The position numbers and the translations under genes were made by a program. The notes below the pieces were generated by a model. That model worked only from the letters and a program-made list of their open reading frames with translations, was not told the DNA's origin and searched no databases. Source: an uncultured Cohaesibacter sp. (GTDB lineage Bacteria > Pseudomonadota > Alphaproteobacteria > Rhizobiales > Cohaesibacteraceae). Taken from it: 64,000 nucleotides of DNA. The stretch spans positions 1,245,001 to 1,309,000 of the forward strand of contig NZ_OY782764.1 in the NCBI RefSeq assembly GCF_963678225.1, given 5' to 3'. Shown here in pieces: positions 8,754 to 17,482 of this stretch; position 1 is the stretch's first letter; each line of letters begins with the position of its first letter.

Positions 8754-9881
8754 GTGATCCAGCTCAAGTCGCTGACGCGCATATTTGATGACAAGCCGGT
8801 TCTGGATGCCATCAATCTGGAAATTCCGGAAGGGAGTTTCACCTCCCTTTTGGGGCCGTCCGGATGCGGCAAATCCACCTTGTTGCGCATTCTGGCCGGT
8901 CTTGATCAGCCTTCCGCTGGTACGCTGTTGTTTGATGGCGAAGATGTGCGGGAGAAAAGCGCGACCCTGCGCAACATCGCGATGGTGTTTCAGTCCTATG
9001 CGCTTTATCCCCATATGACGGTGCGGGCCAATATCGGGTTGCCGCTGGCGATGCGGTCCATGAGCCGCCTAGAACGGCTCCCGCTCGTGACGGCCCTGTT
9101 GCCTTCTGCGCGGCGCAAACGGGCAGCCAACGGGCGTGAAGTGGAGCGGATTGCGGCCATGCTTGGCCTCACCGAGTTGCTAGAACGCAAACCCTCCGAG
9201 CTTTCCGGTGGACAGAAGCAGCGTGTTGCTGTCGGGCGCGCCTTGGTGCGAGACCCGAAGGCCTTTCTCTTTGATGAGCCCCTCTCCAATCTTGATACCA
9301 AGCTGCGCGGCCAGATGCGCGAAGAAATCAGCCTGCTGCATAAGCAGACCGGCAAGACCTTCATCTATGTCACCCACGACCAGACGGAGGCCATGAGCCT
9401 GTCTGATCAGGTGGCGGTGATGATGGAGGGACATATTTTGCAGGTCGCGCCGCCGCGCATTCTCTATTCCAAGCCCGCGAACACCAAGGTCGCGGCCTTC
9501 GTCGGTGAGCATCCGATCAATCTGCTGGCAGTCAAACCGGAAGGCACCGCGCTTCCATCGCCCTTTGGGGCCTTTGTCCTGTCTGAAGCATTGGATGAGG
9601 ACATCATTCTTGGCTTGAGACCGGAGAATATCACGCTCGTCGAAAACGGCCCCCTTCAGGGCCGGGTGACGCGGGTGGATTATCTGGGCGGCCATACATT
9701 GCTTGATGTGGAGCTATCCGATGGCAGTCGGTTGCGGGTTGCTGATGAGGAGGGGCCGCTTGTGCCTGCTGTGGGCGATGCCGTGCAGCTATCCATCGCA
9801 CCGCAGAAGATCCATCTGTTCAAGGCCGAAAGTGGCGAGCGTCTGCCCCTTGAGGTCAGCCAAAGAGGGGAGGCTGTATGA
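8754..9881 (+). CDS. CUT1 ABC transporter ATP-binding protein (UgpC/MalK type)
   Basis: A 375-aa ATPase beginning at GTG with CGGAG 8 nt upstream. It has Walker A GPSGCGKST (near residue 37), Q-loop VFQSYALYPHMTV, signature LSGGQKQR, Walker B AFLFDEPLSNLD, and the switch His in YVTHDQTEA. The region after residue 240 is the TOBE/MalK regulatory domain (GLRPENI). There is an unusual insertion of roughly 25-30 residues after the VRANIGLPL helix (SMSRLERLPLVTALLPSARR), rich in Arg, in the helical subdomain that contacts the permeases. It heads a four-gene importer operon and overlaps the next gene by 4 nt. Confidence 0.92.
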   Translation: MIQLKSLTRIFDDKPVLDAINLEIPEGSFTSLLGPSGCGKSTLLRILAGLDQPSAGTLLFDGEDVREKSATLRNIAMVFQSYALYPHMTVRANIGLPLAMRSMSRLERLPLVTALLPSARRKRAANGREVERIAAMLGLTELLERKPSELSGGQKQRVAVGRALVRDPKAFLFDEPLSNLDTKLRGQMREEISLLHKQTGKTFIYVTHDQTEAMSLSDQVAVMMEGHILQVAPPRILYSKPANTKVAAFVGEHPINLLAVKPEGTALPSPFGAFVLSEALDEDIILGLRPENITLVENGPLQGRVTRVDYLGGHTLLDVELSDGSRLRVADEEGPLVPAVGDAVQLSIAPQKIHLFKAESGERLPLEVSQRGEAV

Positions 9882-10798
9882 TGGCTTTGTCTCCTCGTCA
9901 GTTCTCCGCGCCGCACCTTAAGGAAGCCGGGACAACCCTGACGCTGGCAGGGCCTGCGACCCTTGCCATGCTGGTGCTCATTTTCATTCCCTCGCTTCTG
10001 GTGGCCGTCTTCTCCTTCACCGATTACCAGTTTGGCGCCCGTTCCTTTCACTGGGTTGGGCTTGATAATTACGTGACCCTCTTTACCGATCGGACGGGGC
10101 GTCGCGCGGTCACCAACACGCTTCTCTATGTTGCGGTCGTGATGCCGCTGTCCATGCTCTTTTCGCTGGTCGTCGCCCTTGGGGTGCAGTCGGTTTCAAC
10201 CTGGAGCCCGAGGCTGGCGACCATGTTGCGCACGGCTTATTTCATGCCCGTCGCCGCGACATTGGTCGCCATGGCGACAGTGTTCCAGATGTTGCTTCAC
10301 CCCAGCCTCGGCTTGATCAATCAGTTGATCGGGCTGGTGGGCATTCCGGGCCAGTCATGGCTCTCCGATCGCGGGCTGGTGCTCTATACGCTGGCCGCCA
10401 TCGGCATATGGGAGACCATCGGCTATAATATGGTGCTGTTTCTGGCCGGGCTCACGGCCATTCCATCCCAGCTTTATGACGCAGCAGAAATCGACGGAGC
10501 CAACAATTGGTGGGATCGCTTCTGGACCGTCACATGGCCCATGTTGGGCCCCACCACCCTATTTGTTCTGGTGGTAACGGCGACCCGCTCCTTCCGCGTC
10601 TTTGAAACCGTGGCGACGCTCACCCAGGGCGGACCGGCCTATGCCTCCGACACGCTGGTCTATGCGATGTATCGCGAGGGTTTCGTCTATTTCAAGGCGG
10701 GATATTCCAGCGCCATCACTGTGGTCTTCTTTGTGGCCGTGCTCATTCTGACGCTGACCCAGGTAAGGATCGTTGAAAAGAAGGTGCATTACCGATGA
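9878..10798 (+). CDS. CUT1 ABC transporter permease (UgpA/MalF type)
   Basis: A 306-aa inner-membrane protein with six predicted transmembrane helices and the EAA loop LYDAAEIDGANNWWDRFWTV (near residue 205) that docks on the ATPase. It overlaps the ATPase gene (ATGA) with GGGGAGG as ribosome-binding site, and overlaps the next permease gene by 4 nt. UgpA/MsmF-type proteins form a heterodimeric pore with the UgpE-type partner. The substrate cannot be read from the sequence. Confidence 0.92.
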   Translation: MMALSPRQFSAPHLKEAGTTLTLAGPATLAMLVLIFIPSLLVAVFSFTDYQFGARSFHWVGLDNYVTLFTDRTGRRAVTNTLLYVAVVMPLSMLFSLVVALGVQSVSTWSPRLATMLRTAYFMPVAATLVAMATVFQMLLHPSLGLINQLIGLVGIPGQSWLSDRGLVLYTLAAIGIWETIGYNMVLFLAGLTAIPSQLYDAAEIDGANNWWDRFWTVTWPMLGPTTLFVLVVTATRSFRVFETVATLTQGGPAYASDTLVYAMYREGFVYFKAGYSSAITVVFFVAVLILTLTQVRIVEKKVHYR

Positions 10799-11625
10799 TC
10801 GCTGCCCGATACCTTTCCCGCGCCGTAAGCCTTGGTCTTCTGCTCTTGGGGGCAGCCATCATCCTGCTGCCTTTCTTCTGGATGATCTCCCTTTCCCTAA
10901 AGCCGGCCGACGAAATTTTTCAGGACAGCATCCAGCTGCTGCCCAGCCATTTTGAATGGAACAACTATGTGGTGGCCTTTACCAAGATGCCCCTCTGGCG
11001 CTTTCTCATCAATGGCATCATCGTCTGCGGCGGCATTCTGATCCTGCAAATTCTGATTGCTGTGCCCTGCGCCTATGCGCTCACCCAGCGGGACTTTCGC
11101 GGCAAGGCGATTGTCATGGGAATGGTGTTGGCCGGATTGCTGGTGCCCTATCATGTGACAGCCATTCCCCTGTTTCTGGGGCTGTCACAATTGCGCCTGC
11201 TGGATAGCTATGCAGCCCTGATTCTGCCCTTTATCGCCTCGGTGTTTGGCATTTTCCTGTTTCGGCAGTTTTTCGCAACCATTCCCAAGGATCTCATCGA
11301 TGCCGCTCGGGTGGATGGCTTGAGCGAAATGTCGATCGTCTGGCGCATCGCCTTTCCGCTCGCATGGCCTGCGGCCACGGCTTTTGCTGTCTTCTCAGTG
11401 GTCGCCCATTGGAATGATCTCTTTTGGCCGCTTATCGCCGTATCCAGTCCGGAATTGGCGACGCCGCCGCGCGGCATTCTGTTTTTCCGTGATGTGGAAG
11501 CGGGCTCAAGCTTCGGGCCTCTGATGGCGGCCACCGCCATTGTCACCGCGCCGCTGGTGCTCGTCTTCCTTATGGCCCAGCGCGCCTTCATTCAGGGGCT
11601 CACGATGACCGGCCTTAAAGGGTAG
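10795..11625 (+). CDS. CUT1 ABC transporter permease (UgpE/MalG type)
   Basis: A 276-aa inner-membrane protein, six predicted helices, with the MalG-class EAA loop LIDAARVDGLSEMSIVWRIAFP. The N-terminus has LLPFFWMISLSLKP, the standard start of this subfamily. It is the partner of the preceding permease. A 181-nt spacer separates it from the binding-protein gene, longer than the other junctions in the operon, so an internal promoter or processing site is possible there. Confidence 0.92.
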   Translation: MIAARYLSRAVSLGLLLLGAAIILLPFFWMISLSLKPADEIFQDSIQLLPSHFEWNNYVVAFTKMPLWRFLINGIIVCGGILILQILIAVPCAYALTQRDFRGKAIVMGMVLAGLLVPYHVTAIPLFLGLSQLRLLDSYAALILPFIASVFGIFLFRQFFATIPKDLIDAARVDGLSEMSIVWRIAFPLAWPAATAFAVFSVVAHWNDLFWPLIAVSSPELATPPRGILFFRDVEAGSSFGPLMAATAIVTAPLVLVFLMAQRAFIQGLTMTGLKG

Positions 11626-11806
11626 GGCGACGGGCTCCGCACTCTTGCTTTCTTCGTGGGGCCGGTTCTTGGGCGCGCGAAGGAGCCGAACAAGAAAGAA
11701 AAACGGCGTAAAGGCAAACAAACGCCAGACAAGCATGACTTGAGGGCAACCAGCTTTTTCCCTCAACCCGAAAAATTATTGCGTATCTTGGATAGGAAAC
11801 GTCACT

Positions 11807-13069
11807 ATGAAAAAACTACTCATTGCCTCTCTTGCTGCTGGCCTGTTTGCCACGGCTGCGGCAAAAGCTGAAGACATCACCCTGCGTGTGCATTATGCCA
11901 ACCCGACATTGTGGACCGAAGTCCAGCAGAAGCTGGCCGATGGTTTCATGGCAAAGAATCCGGACATCAAGATCCAGTATGACAGCCCGGCAGAAACCTA
12001 TGCCGATGGCGTCCAGCGTCTGCTGCGCGAATCCGTTGCTGGCAACCTGCCGGACGTGGCCTTTGTGGGCCTTAATCGCTGGCGTATTCTGGAATCCCGT
12101 GAACTGGCCCAGCCGCTTGATGGGTTGATTGGTGATGAAGCTGCTTTTGAGAAAGATGGCTACACCCGCGCTCTGCGTTCTCTGGGGCAATATAAGGGCA
12201 AGCAGTGGGCTCTGGCGGCCTCCGCATCCACGCTGGTCATGTATGTGAACCCCGATCTGGTCGAAAAGGCTGGTGTGTCTCTGGATGCATTCCCGCAGGA
12301 CTTTGATGGTCTGATCGATCTGGCTGGCAAGATCAATGCTTTGGGCGACACGATTGACGGTGCCTGGATTGCCGCGCATGACTGGCGCTTCCAGTCGGTG
12401 CTGGGCTCCTATGGTGGGCGCCCGATGAATGAAGACGAAACCAAAATCACCTTCGACAGCGAAGCAGGCGTCAAGGCTGCTGAATTCTATGGTCGTCTCG
12501 CCAAGGAAGCCGGCATGAAGAGCTATTCCGGCAATGATGCGCGTCAGGCTTTCGTTGCTGGCACGCTGGGCATCTATATCGATAGCTCCTCTTATCTTAC
12601 GCGCATGGTCGAAGGGGCCGGTGATCGCTTTGACGTCACGCTGTTGCCTTTCATTACGGCGGCCAAGGACAAAAGCTCCATTTACTTCCCGACCGGAGGC
12701 TCCGCAGTGGTCATGCTGACCGATGATGAAAAACGCCAGCAGGCAGCGTGGAGATATATGCGCTATGTAACGGGTCCGGATGCGGCCAAGATCATCGTTG
12801 AAAATACCGGCTATGCACCCACCAATGCCATCGTTCTGCAGGACGACACCTATCTTGGCGACTTCTATGCAAAGAACCAGAATGCCAAACGGGCGCACGC
12901 TCAGGTGTCTGCCTTTGCAGGTCCCTGGTATTCCTATCCGGGGTCTGAAGGTGTGGCCGTGACCGATATGATCGCCGCAGGCCTTGTGGATGTGATCGAC
13001 GGGGCAGACGCGGAAAAGACCATCAAACAGGTCGCCAGCGATGTGAGTGCAAAGCTCGGCTTCGAATAA
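11807..13069 (+). CDS. Extracellular solute-binding protein family 1 (UgpB type)
   Basis: A 420-aa periplasmic binding protein with a Sec signal peptide (MKKLLIASLAAGLFATAAAKA, cleaved near residue 22, positions 11807-11872). The mature start VHYANPTLW and the LPDVAFVGLNRW segment match the SBP_bac_1 family, which binds glycerol 3-phosphate, phosphodiesters or oligosaccharides. AGGAAA precedes the start. It is the last gene of the importer operon, followed by a terminator. The ligand is unknown; the LOG-like enzyme at the head of the cluster makes a phosphorylated ribose or nucleotide derivative worth testing. Confidence 0.92.
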   Translation: MKKLLIASLAAGLFATAAAKAEDITLRVHYANPTLWTEVQQKLADGFMAKNPDIKIQYDSPAETYADGVQRLLRESVAGNLPDVAFVGLNRWRILESRELAQPLDGLIGDEAAFEKDGYTRALRSLGQYKGKQWALAASASTLVMYVNPDLVEKAGVSLDAFPQDFDGLIDLAGKINALGDTIDGAWIAAHDWRFQSVLGSYGGRPMNEDETKITFDSEAGVKAAEFYGRLAKEAGMKSYSGNDARQAFVAGTLGIYIDSSSYLTRMVEGAGDRFDVTLLPFITAAKDKSSIYFPTGGSAVVMLTDDEKRQQAAWRYMRYVTGPDAAKIIVENTGYAPTNAIVLQDDTYLGDFYAKNQNAKRAHAQVSAFAGPWYSYPGSEGVAVTDMIAAGLVDVIDGADAEKTIKQVASDVSAKLGFE

Positions 13070-13163
13070 GCAGTCTTTGTCCTTTTCCGATTTGGAGCGC
13101 GCTTTATAGATCCGGCGTTTTCACTCGTCCTCTCCATCGCAAAAGTGCGCTCCCTTTAAAAAG

Positions 13164-13205
13164 AACCCCTCTCGTCAGCAGCCTTGCTTATGGGAGGGGT
13201 TTTGT
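13164..13205 (+). terminator. Intrinsic terminator of the CUT1 ABC operon
   Basis: AACCCCTC (13164-13171) pairs with GAGGGGTT (13194-13201), followed by TTTG. It lies about 95 nt after the binding-protein stop codon. Confidence 0.8.
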
Positions 13206-13715
13206 CGTCTGTATGGCCGTTGGTCAGAGCCGGGTTTTCCGTCCACGCGTTTGGGGGGGGGGGGCTTTCCGTGTCTATCAGAAATACATGCCTTCTTTGT
13301 TTCGACTGCGAGCCAATAGAGCGAAACCCTTGGTAAATTTACTTTAGTTGTATGGAAAACAATATTTCATTTGCGCTTCATAAGCTTGTATGCGTAAAAT
13401 TTGAGCAAGTCTAATTTTAAGGCATTTTCGTCTGTATGGGCGACCGAAGCACGAAAATATTTATAGAACGATGTTGCATTTTGCTCTTGCAAATTGTTCT
13501 TAGTTTAAATCAAGACAGAGGCACAAACCTCCGTCAGTTGCGAGAACAACTGCTTTGATTTCAAGGCGTTGTTGCTGAAAGAAGAGACGGTCGAGCCTTA
13601 GCTCCCGCCTGATATATGCTTGTTTCGCCTTTGGCGGACCGCTAGGGGCCATGTGAATGGCCGTCAAACGTCAGGCTGTAAGGTGACAACCACAAGACCA
13701 CAATTGGAGAGACCA
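13206..13715 (+). other. Non-coding leader region upstream of the ATC hydrolase-like gene
   Basis: About 500 nt without a gene. The centre is A/T-rich (13330-13530) and probably holds the promoter. A 12-G run is at 13253-13264. An inverted repeat CAGTTG-cgagaa-CAACTG is at 13535-13552, and just before the gene lie two short hairpins, CGCC/GGCG near 13626-13637 and GGCCAT-gtga-ATGGCC at 13647-13662. This could be a structured mRNA leader, but I recognise no known riboswitch. Confidence 0.4.
13253..13264. repeat. Poly-G tract (12 G)
   Basis: Twelve consecutive G residues in intergenic DNA between a terminator and the promoter region of the next unit. Such tracts are prone to slippage and to sequencing error. 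Confidence 0.9.
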
Positions 13716-14228
13716 ATGTCAGAAGAGACCACGACCCCCGAGATCACACTTGAGCAGCTTTCCGGCGCCTATGCCATGCGTGCCAAATTCTACATGTTCA
13801 TGTTTGATGTTCTGGTTGAAAATTTTGGCAACGACAAAGCTGTCGAACTGATGAGCGATGCCACCTATCGTCTCGGAGAAGAAATGGGTGAGAAGTTGCA
13901 GGCCCATGGCCCGGCCAACATCGAAGGCCTCACGGAGCAGTTCCTGCAGGGCATTCCTTGTCGCGACCATCTGTTTGGCCCCGAACTGCGCAAATGTGAC
14001 CATGAAGGCATGGAAATCAAATTCCACAAATGCCCGCTGAAAGACAACTGGGTTGCTGCCGGCCGCAAGGGTGAAGCGCTCGAGCTGCTGTGCAAGGCTG
14101 CCGGTGCCATTGATGCAGGCATGTTCTCCAAGGCTGGCTTTACCTTCGAAGGCGAGACCTGGAAGATTGGTGACACCGGATGCTGCCGTCTGGTTGTGAA
14201 ACCAGGTTCTGAAGCAGAAGCAGTTTGA
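13716..14228 (+). CDS. ATC hydrolase-family protein (first copy)
   Basis: A 170-aa cytosolic protein, start chosen at 13716 where GGAGAG lies upstream. It is cysteine-rich: IPCRDH, LRKCDHEG, FHKCPLKDNW, ELLCKAAG and TGCCRL. This spacing, with a long N-terminal helical part and a C-terminal cysteine cluster, resembles the L-2-amino-thiazoline-4-carboxylate (ATC) hydrolase family; it is more divergent than the copy at 20421-20882. The known Pseudomonas enzyme opens the thiazoline ring of ATC on the way to cysteine. It lies 168 nt before a Liv-type transporter. Family membership is likely, the substrate unproven. Confidence 0.65.
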   Translation: MSEETTTPEITLEQLSGAYAMRAKFYMFMFDVLVENFGNDKAVELMSDATYRLGEEMGEKLQAHGPANIEGLTEQFLQGIPCRDHLFGPELRKCDHEGMEIKFHKCPLKDNWVAAGRKGEALELLCKAAGAIDAGMFSKAGFTFEGETWKIGDTGCCRLVVKPGSEAEAV

Positions 14229-14305
14229 AGAAGATCTTTTTATAATACAGACAGATCCGGCAAATCGGACGTCGAAATGCATGATCCGGAATACCGGACA
14301 TAAAA

Positions 14306-14336
14306 CAGACCCGTTAAAACGGGCTTCACCTCCCTT
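14306..14336 (+). promoter_or_regulatory. Short hairpin before the Liv-type operon
   Basis: CCCGTT-AA-AACGGG (14310-14323) is followed by a pyrimidine-rich stretch. It could act as a weak terminator or attenuator between the ATC hydrolase-like gene and the binding-protein gene. Confidence 0.45.
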
Positions 14337-14396
14337 TGCCTGATGAACGTCAGGCGCTTAGTACACCGATTACCAACCCATTGGGGAACATCCGCT

Positions 14397-15509
14397 ATGA
14401 AACTTTCTCGCAGAACGCTTTTGGCACTCACTGTCGCTTCGGTCATGATTCCAGCAGCTTCCCAGGCTGCCGATAGCATCAAGATCGGCTATCAGTTGCC
14501 TCTTACCGGCAACACCGCACAGTATGGTCAGGACTTCAAGGACGCCGCAGAAATCGCGCTTGCCAAATTCAACGCATCCGGCCAGATCGATGTGCCGGTT
14601 GAAATCATCTATGAAGACTCCCGCTCTGACGCCAAGGAAGGCGTGACCATCGCCCGTAAATTTGTCGATGACGATGAAATCGTCGGCGTATTGGGTGACT
14701 TTACCTCGACTGTTTCCATGGCTGCAGCACAGGTCTACAAGCGCTCTGGCATGGTTCAGCTTTCCCAGACGGCTTCCCATCCGGACTTTGCCAGAATTTC
14801 CAAATGGCAGTTCCGCAACATCACCACCCAGAACCAGGAAGGCGCCGTCAACGCCCAGTGGATGATTGATCAGGGTATCACCAAGGTGGCCGTGATTGCA
14901 GAACAGACCGACTGGGGTCAGTCTGTGGTCAAGGGCTTCGTTGATCCCTTCAAGGAACTGGGTGGCGAAGTCGTCTACACCGAATTCTTCAACCGTGGTC
15001 TGGCTGACTTCCGCTCGATCATCACCAAGATCGAAGAGCAGAAGCCTGAGGCTGTCTACACCGGCTTCTTCTACGAAGATGGTGCCCAGTTCCTCAAACA
15101 GGTTGCCCAGCTCAATGCGGATATTCCGGTTTACTCCACCTCTGCAGCCTATAACGACAAGCTGATCGAGCTGGCCGGTGAAGCAGCCGAAGGTCTCAAG
15201 CTGACCGCCACCTTCCTGCCGACTCGTACGGATGCCAACGTGACCGAATTCGTCACCGAATGGAAAAAAGCTCATGACAATGCGCCAGGTCAGTTCCCGG
15301 CACAGGCCTATGATGCGGTCAACATCATGCTTGCAGCCGTTGCCAAGGCCTATCCGGACGTAACCCGCGACAGCCTGCGTGACGCAGTCGCCGCCACCAA
15401 GGACTTCCCCGGTGTAACCGGCAACACCTCCTTTGACGAAAATGGTGAACCCCTCAAGGAACTCACGAAAGCCACCGTCAAAGACGGCGTGTTCGTAGAA
15501 GTCAAGTAA
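14397..15509 (+). CDS. Liv-type (family 4/6) ABC substrate-binding protein
   Basis: A 370-aa periplasmic protein. The signal peptide starts MKLSRRTLLALTVASVMI and is cleaved after ASQAA. The mature start IKIGYQLPLTGNTAQYGQD is the classic LivJ/Peripla_BP_6 pattern, where Ser/Thr and the YG loop bind the ligand amino and carboxyl groups. The chosen ATG at 14397 gives a proper signal peptide; an upstream ATG at 14343 would add a non-signal extension. It is followed by four Liv genes. The neighbouring oxidase and amidohydrolases argue for an unusual amino-acid-like ligand instead of leucine. Confidence 0.92.
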   Translation: MKLSRRTLLALTVASVMIPAASQAADSIKIGYQLPLTGNTAQYGQDFKDAAEIALAKFNASGQIDVPVEIIYEDSRSDAKEGVTIARKFVDDDEIVGVLGDFTSTVSMAAAQVYKRSGMVQLSQTASHPDFARISKWQFRNITTQNQEGAVNAQWMIDQGITKVAVIAEQTDWGQSVVKGFVDPFKELGGEVVYTEFFNRGLADFRSIITKIEEQKPEAVYTGFFYEDGAQFLKQVAQLNADIPVYSTSAAYNDKLIELAGEAAEGLKLTATFLPTRTDANVTEFVTEWKKAHDNAPGQFPAQAYDAVNIMLAAVAKAYPDVTRDSLRDAVAATKDFPGVTGNTSFDENGEPLKELTKATVKDGVFVEVK

Positions 15510-15522
15510 TCCTATCCCCCAT

Positions 15523-15550
15523 CCCGCCCGGAGCTGAGCCTTCGGGCGGG
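15523..15550 (+). promoter_or_regulatory. GC-rich stem-loop between binding-protein and permease genes
   Basis: Perfect 8-bp stem CCCGCCCG (15523-15530) with CGGGCGGG (15543-15550), 13 nt after the binding-protein stop and before the permease gene. There is no T-run, so it more likely stabilises the upstream mRNA or limits read-through. Confidence 0.7.
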
Positions 15551-15576
15551 TGGCAATAAGAGAAAAGGGGGACCGT

Positions 15577-16491
15577 GTGTTCGATCCTTATTTTTTGCAG
15601 CAGCTCGCCATTGGCGTCTCGCTGGGTATGATTTATGCGTTGATGGCGATCGGTTTCACGCTTATTTTCGGCGTGCTCAATGTGGTGAACTTTGCCCATG
15701 GTGAAGTCTACACGATCGGGGCCTTTGCCGGTCTTATGGCCATTACCGCATTTGCGCCGCCACTTCTGGTGGTGCTTTTCATTGCACTTGCCGCAGGGGC
15801 CTTTGCCGGTTTCGGTCTTGAGCGTCTTGCTTTTCGGCCATTTCGCCGATTTTCCGATGAAGCCTCGCTGAAATCCCGCGCCATGCGTGAAGCCACCCTG
15901 ATGTCTTCTCTGGCCATGTCCATCATTGCCCGCGAAGCGATGGAATTGATTTTCGGCTCGCAGTTCCAGTCTGTCGATCTGGCCTACCTGATCAACAAAC
16001 CGATCGAGATCGGCCCGATCACCATCGTCAATGGTGACCTGATTATTCTCGGTATCACGCTCCTGATGCTGGCCGGATTGCAATGGCTGCTCAAGAAGAG
16101 CCCCATCGGCATGTCCATCCGCGCAGTTTCCAACAATGCGCTCGGTGCCAAATATTGCGGCATCAATACCGACCGGACGATTATTTTTACCTTCATCATC
16201 GGTTCGGGCATGGGGGCATTGGCCGGTATTCTCGTCGGGCTTTATTATGGCGCTATCTTCCCCGCCATGGGCTTCACTCCGGGTATCAAGGCCTTTGTTG
16301 CCATGGTCATGGGCGGCCTTAGCTCCATTCCGGGCGCTGTGGTCTCCGCCATGATCCTTGGTTTGGCCGAGAGTATTTCAACCAGCTTTATGCCGTCTGT
16401 CTGGTCTGACATGGTTGCCTATGCCTTCTTGTTGGCCACGCTGATCTTCTTCCCACAAGGTCTCTTCGGAGCAAGGAGGGAACGTGTCTAA
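15577..16491 (+). CDS. Liv-type ABC transporter permease (LivH-like)
   Basis: A 304-aa inner-membrane protein with about eight helices. The N-terminus GMIYALMAIGFTLIFGVLNVVNFAHGE is the LivH hallmark (BPD_transp_2; positions about 15622-15702). The GTG at 15577 is chosen as start because GGGGGA lies just before it; a GTG at 15550 sits inside the preceding hairpin. Compared with typical LivH there is an acidic/basic loop EASLKSRAMREATL near residue 95. It overlaps livM-like gene by 8 nt. Confidence 0.9.
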   Translation: MFDPYFLQQLAIGVSLGMIYALMAIGFTLIFGVLNVVNFAHGEVYTIGAFAGLMAITAFAPPLLVVLFIALAAGAFAGFGLERLAFRPFRRFSDEASLKSRAMREATLMSSLAMSIIAREAMELIFGSQFQSVDLAYLINKPIEIGPITIVNGDLIILGITLLMLAGLQWLLKKSPIGMSIRAVSNNALGAKYCGINTDRTIIFTFIIGSGMGALAGILVGLYYGAIFPAMGFTPGIKAFVAMVMGGLSSIPGAVVSAMILGLAESISTSFMPSVWSDMVAYAFLLATLIFFPQGLFGARRERV

Positions 16492-17482
16492 GCCGCTTCT
16501 CATCAAACTCCTGCTTCTGGTTATTGTCTTCGCCGTGGTACCCTTCGCCCTCGAAGGTTTTGGCAAGGGATATTATTACCAGATCGCCACACTGGCCTTC
16601 GTCTTCATGCTGCTGGCCGCGTCCCTGCATCTGGTTACCGGCGTTGCGGGTCTGCTGCATCTGGGCCATGCCTCCCTTTATGGTGTGGGCGCTTATGTGG
16701 CCGCGCTGCTCGGCTCCAAATATGGCATCGGCTTTACGATCGGTCTGCCTCTGGCCGGGCTCGGGGCGGCATTCGTTGCCTTTCTGGTTGCGCTGCCGAC
16801 CATGCGCCTGATGTCGATCTATTTTGCCGTGGCAACGCTTGGTATCGGGCAGATGCTGTTTCTTGTCTTCCAGAACTGGGTTGGGCTGACCAATGGCCCA
16901 AATGGGGTGATGCTGTTCGACGGTATTGATCTGTTCGGGGTCGCCATCAACAGTGAATTGGGTATCTATTATGTGGTCGCGGCCGTTTCTGCCGTGTCGA
17001 TCCTTATTCTCAACCGCCTCAGCCATTCCTACTATGGCAACGCTCTTCGCTCGCTGCGTGAAGATGACCAGTGCACGGCGGCTATGGGTATCAACGTTAC
17101 CGTGATGAAGATACAGGCCTTCGTGATCTCTGCTTTCTTTGCAGGCATCGCCGGAGCGCTCTGGGCCTACACCACGGGCTATATCTCCCCCAACGACTTC
17201 AATTTTTCCCAGTCGATCCTGATCCTGACCATGGTTGTGGTGGGTGGCTTGGGGTCTCTGCCGGGTGTGCTGATTGGTGCCCTGTTGCTGATCCTCCTGC
17301 CAGAAGTGCTGCGCTATTTTGGCGATATCCGCAACATTATCGTCGGCCTTCTGATGTTCGGGGCGATCCTGTTCCTGCCCAAGGGCCTGTTCGGCGAAGT
17401 GAATGCGCTCAACTTTGCGCGCAGGATTCTCGGTTCGGCATGGTCGGAAGACAATTCTGAGAAAGGGATCGGTTGGAAATGA
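16484..17482 (+). CDS. Liv-type ABC transporter permease (LivM-like)
   Basis: A 332-aa inner-membrane protein starting at GTG with AAGGAGG in ideal position. It contains the LivM segment LHLVTGVAGLLHLGHASLYG (near residues 48-67) and the coupling loop LRSLREDDQCTAAMGIN. It forms the pore with the LivH-like subunit. The C-terminus runs about 25 residues past the last helix. The gene overlaps the next by ATGA. Confidence 0.91.
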   Translation: MSKPLLIKLLLLVIVFAVVPFALEGFGKGYYYQIATLAFVFMLLAASLHLVTGVAGLLHLGHASLYGVGAYVAALLGSKYGIGFTIGLPLAGLGAAFVAFLVALPTMRLMSIYFAVATLGIGQMLFLVFQNWVGLTNGPNGVMLFDGIDLFGVAINSELGIYYVVAAVSAVSILILNRLSHSYYGNALRSLREDDQCTAAMGINVTVMKIQAFVISAFFAGIAGALWAYTTGYISPNDFNFSQSILILTMVVVGGLGSLPGVLIGALLLILLPEVLRYFGDIRNIIVGLLMFGAILFLPKGLFGEVNALNFARRILGSAWSEDNSEKGIGWK

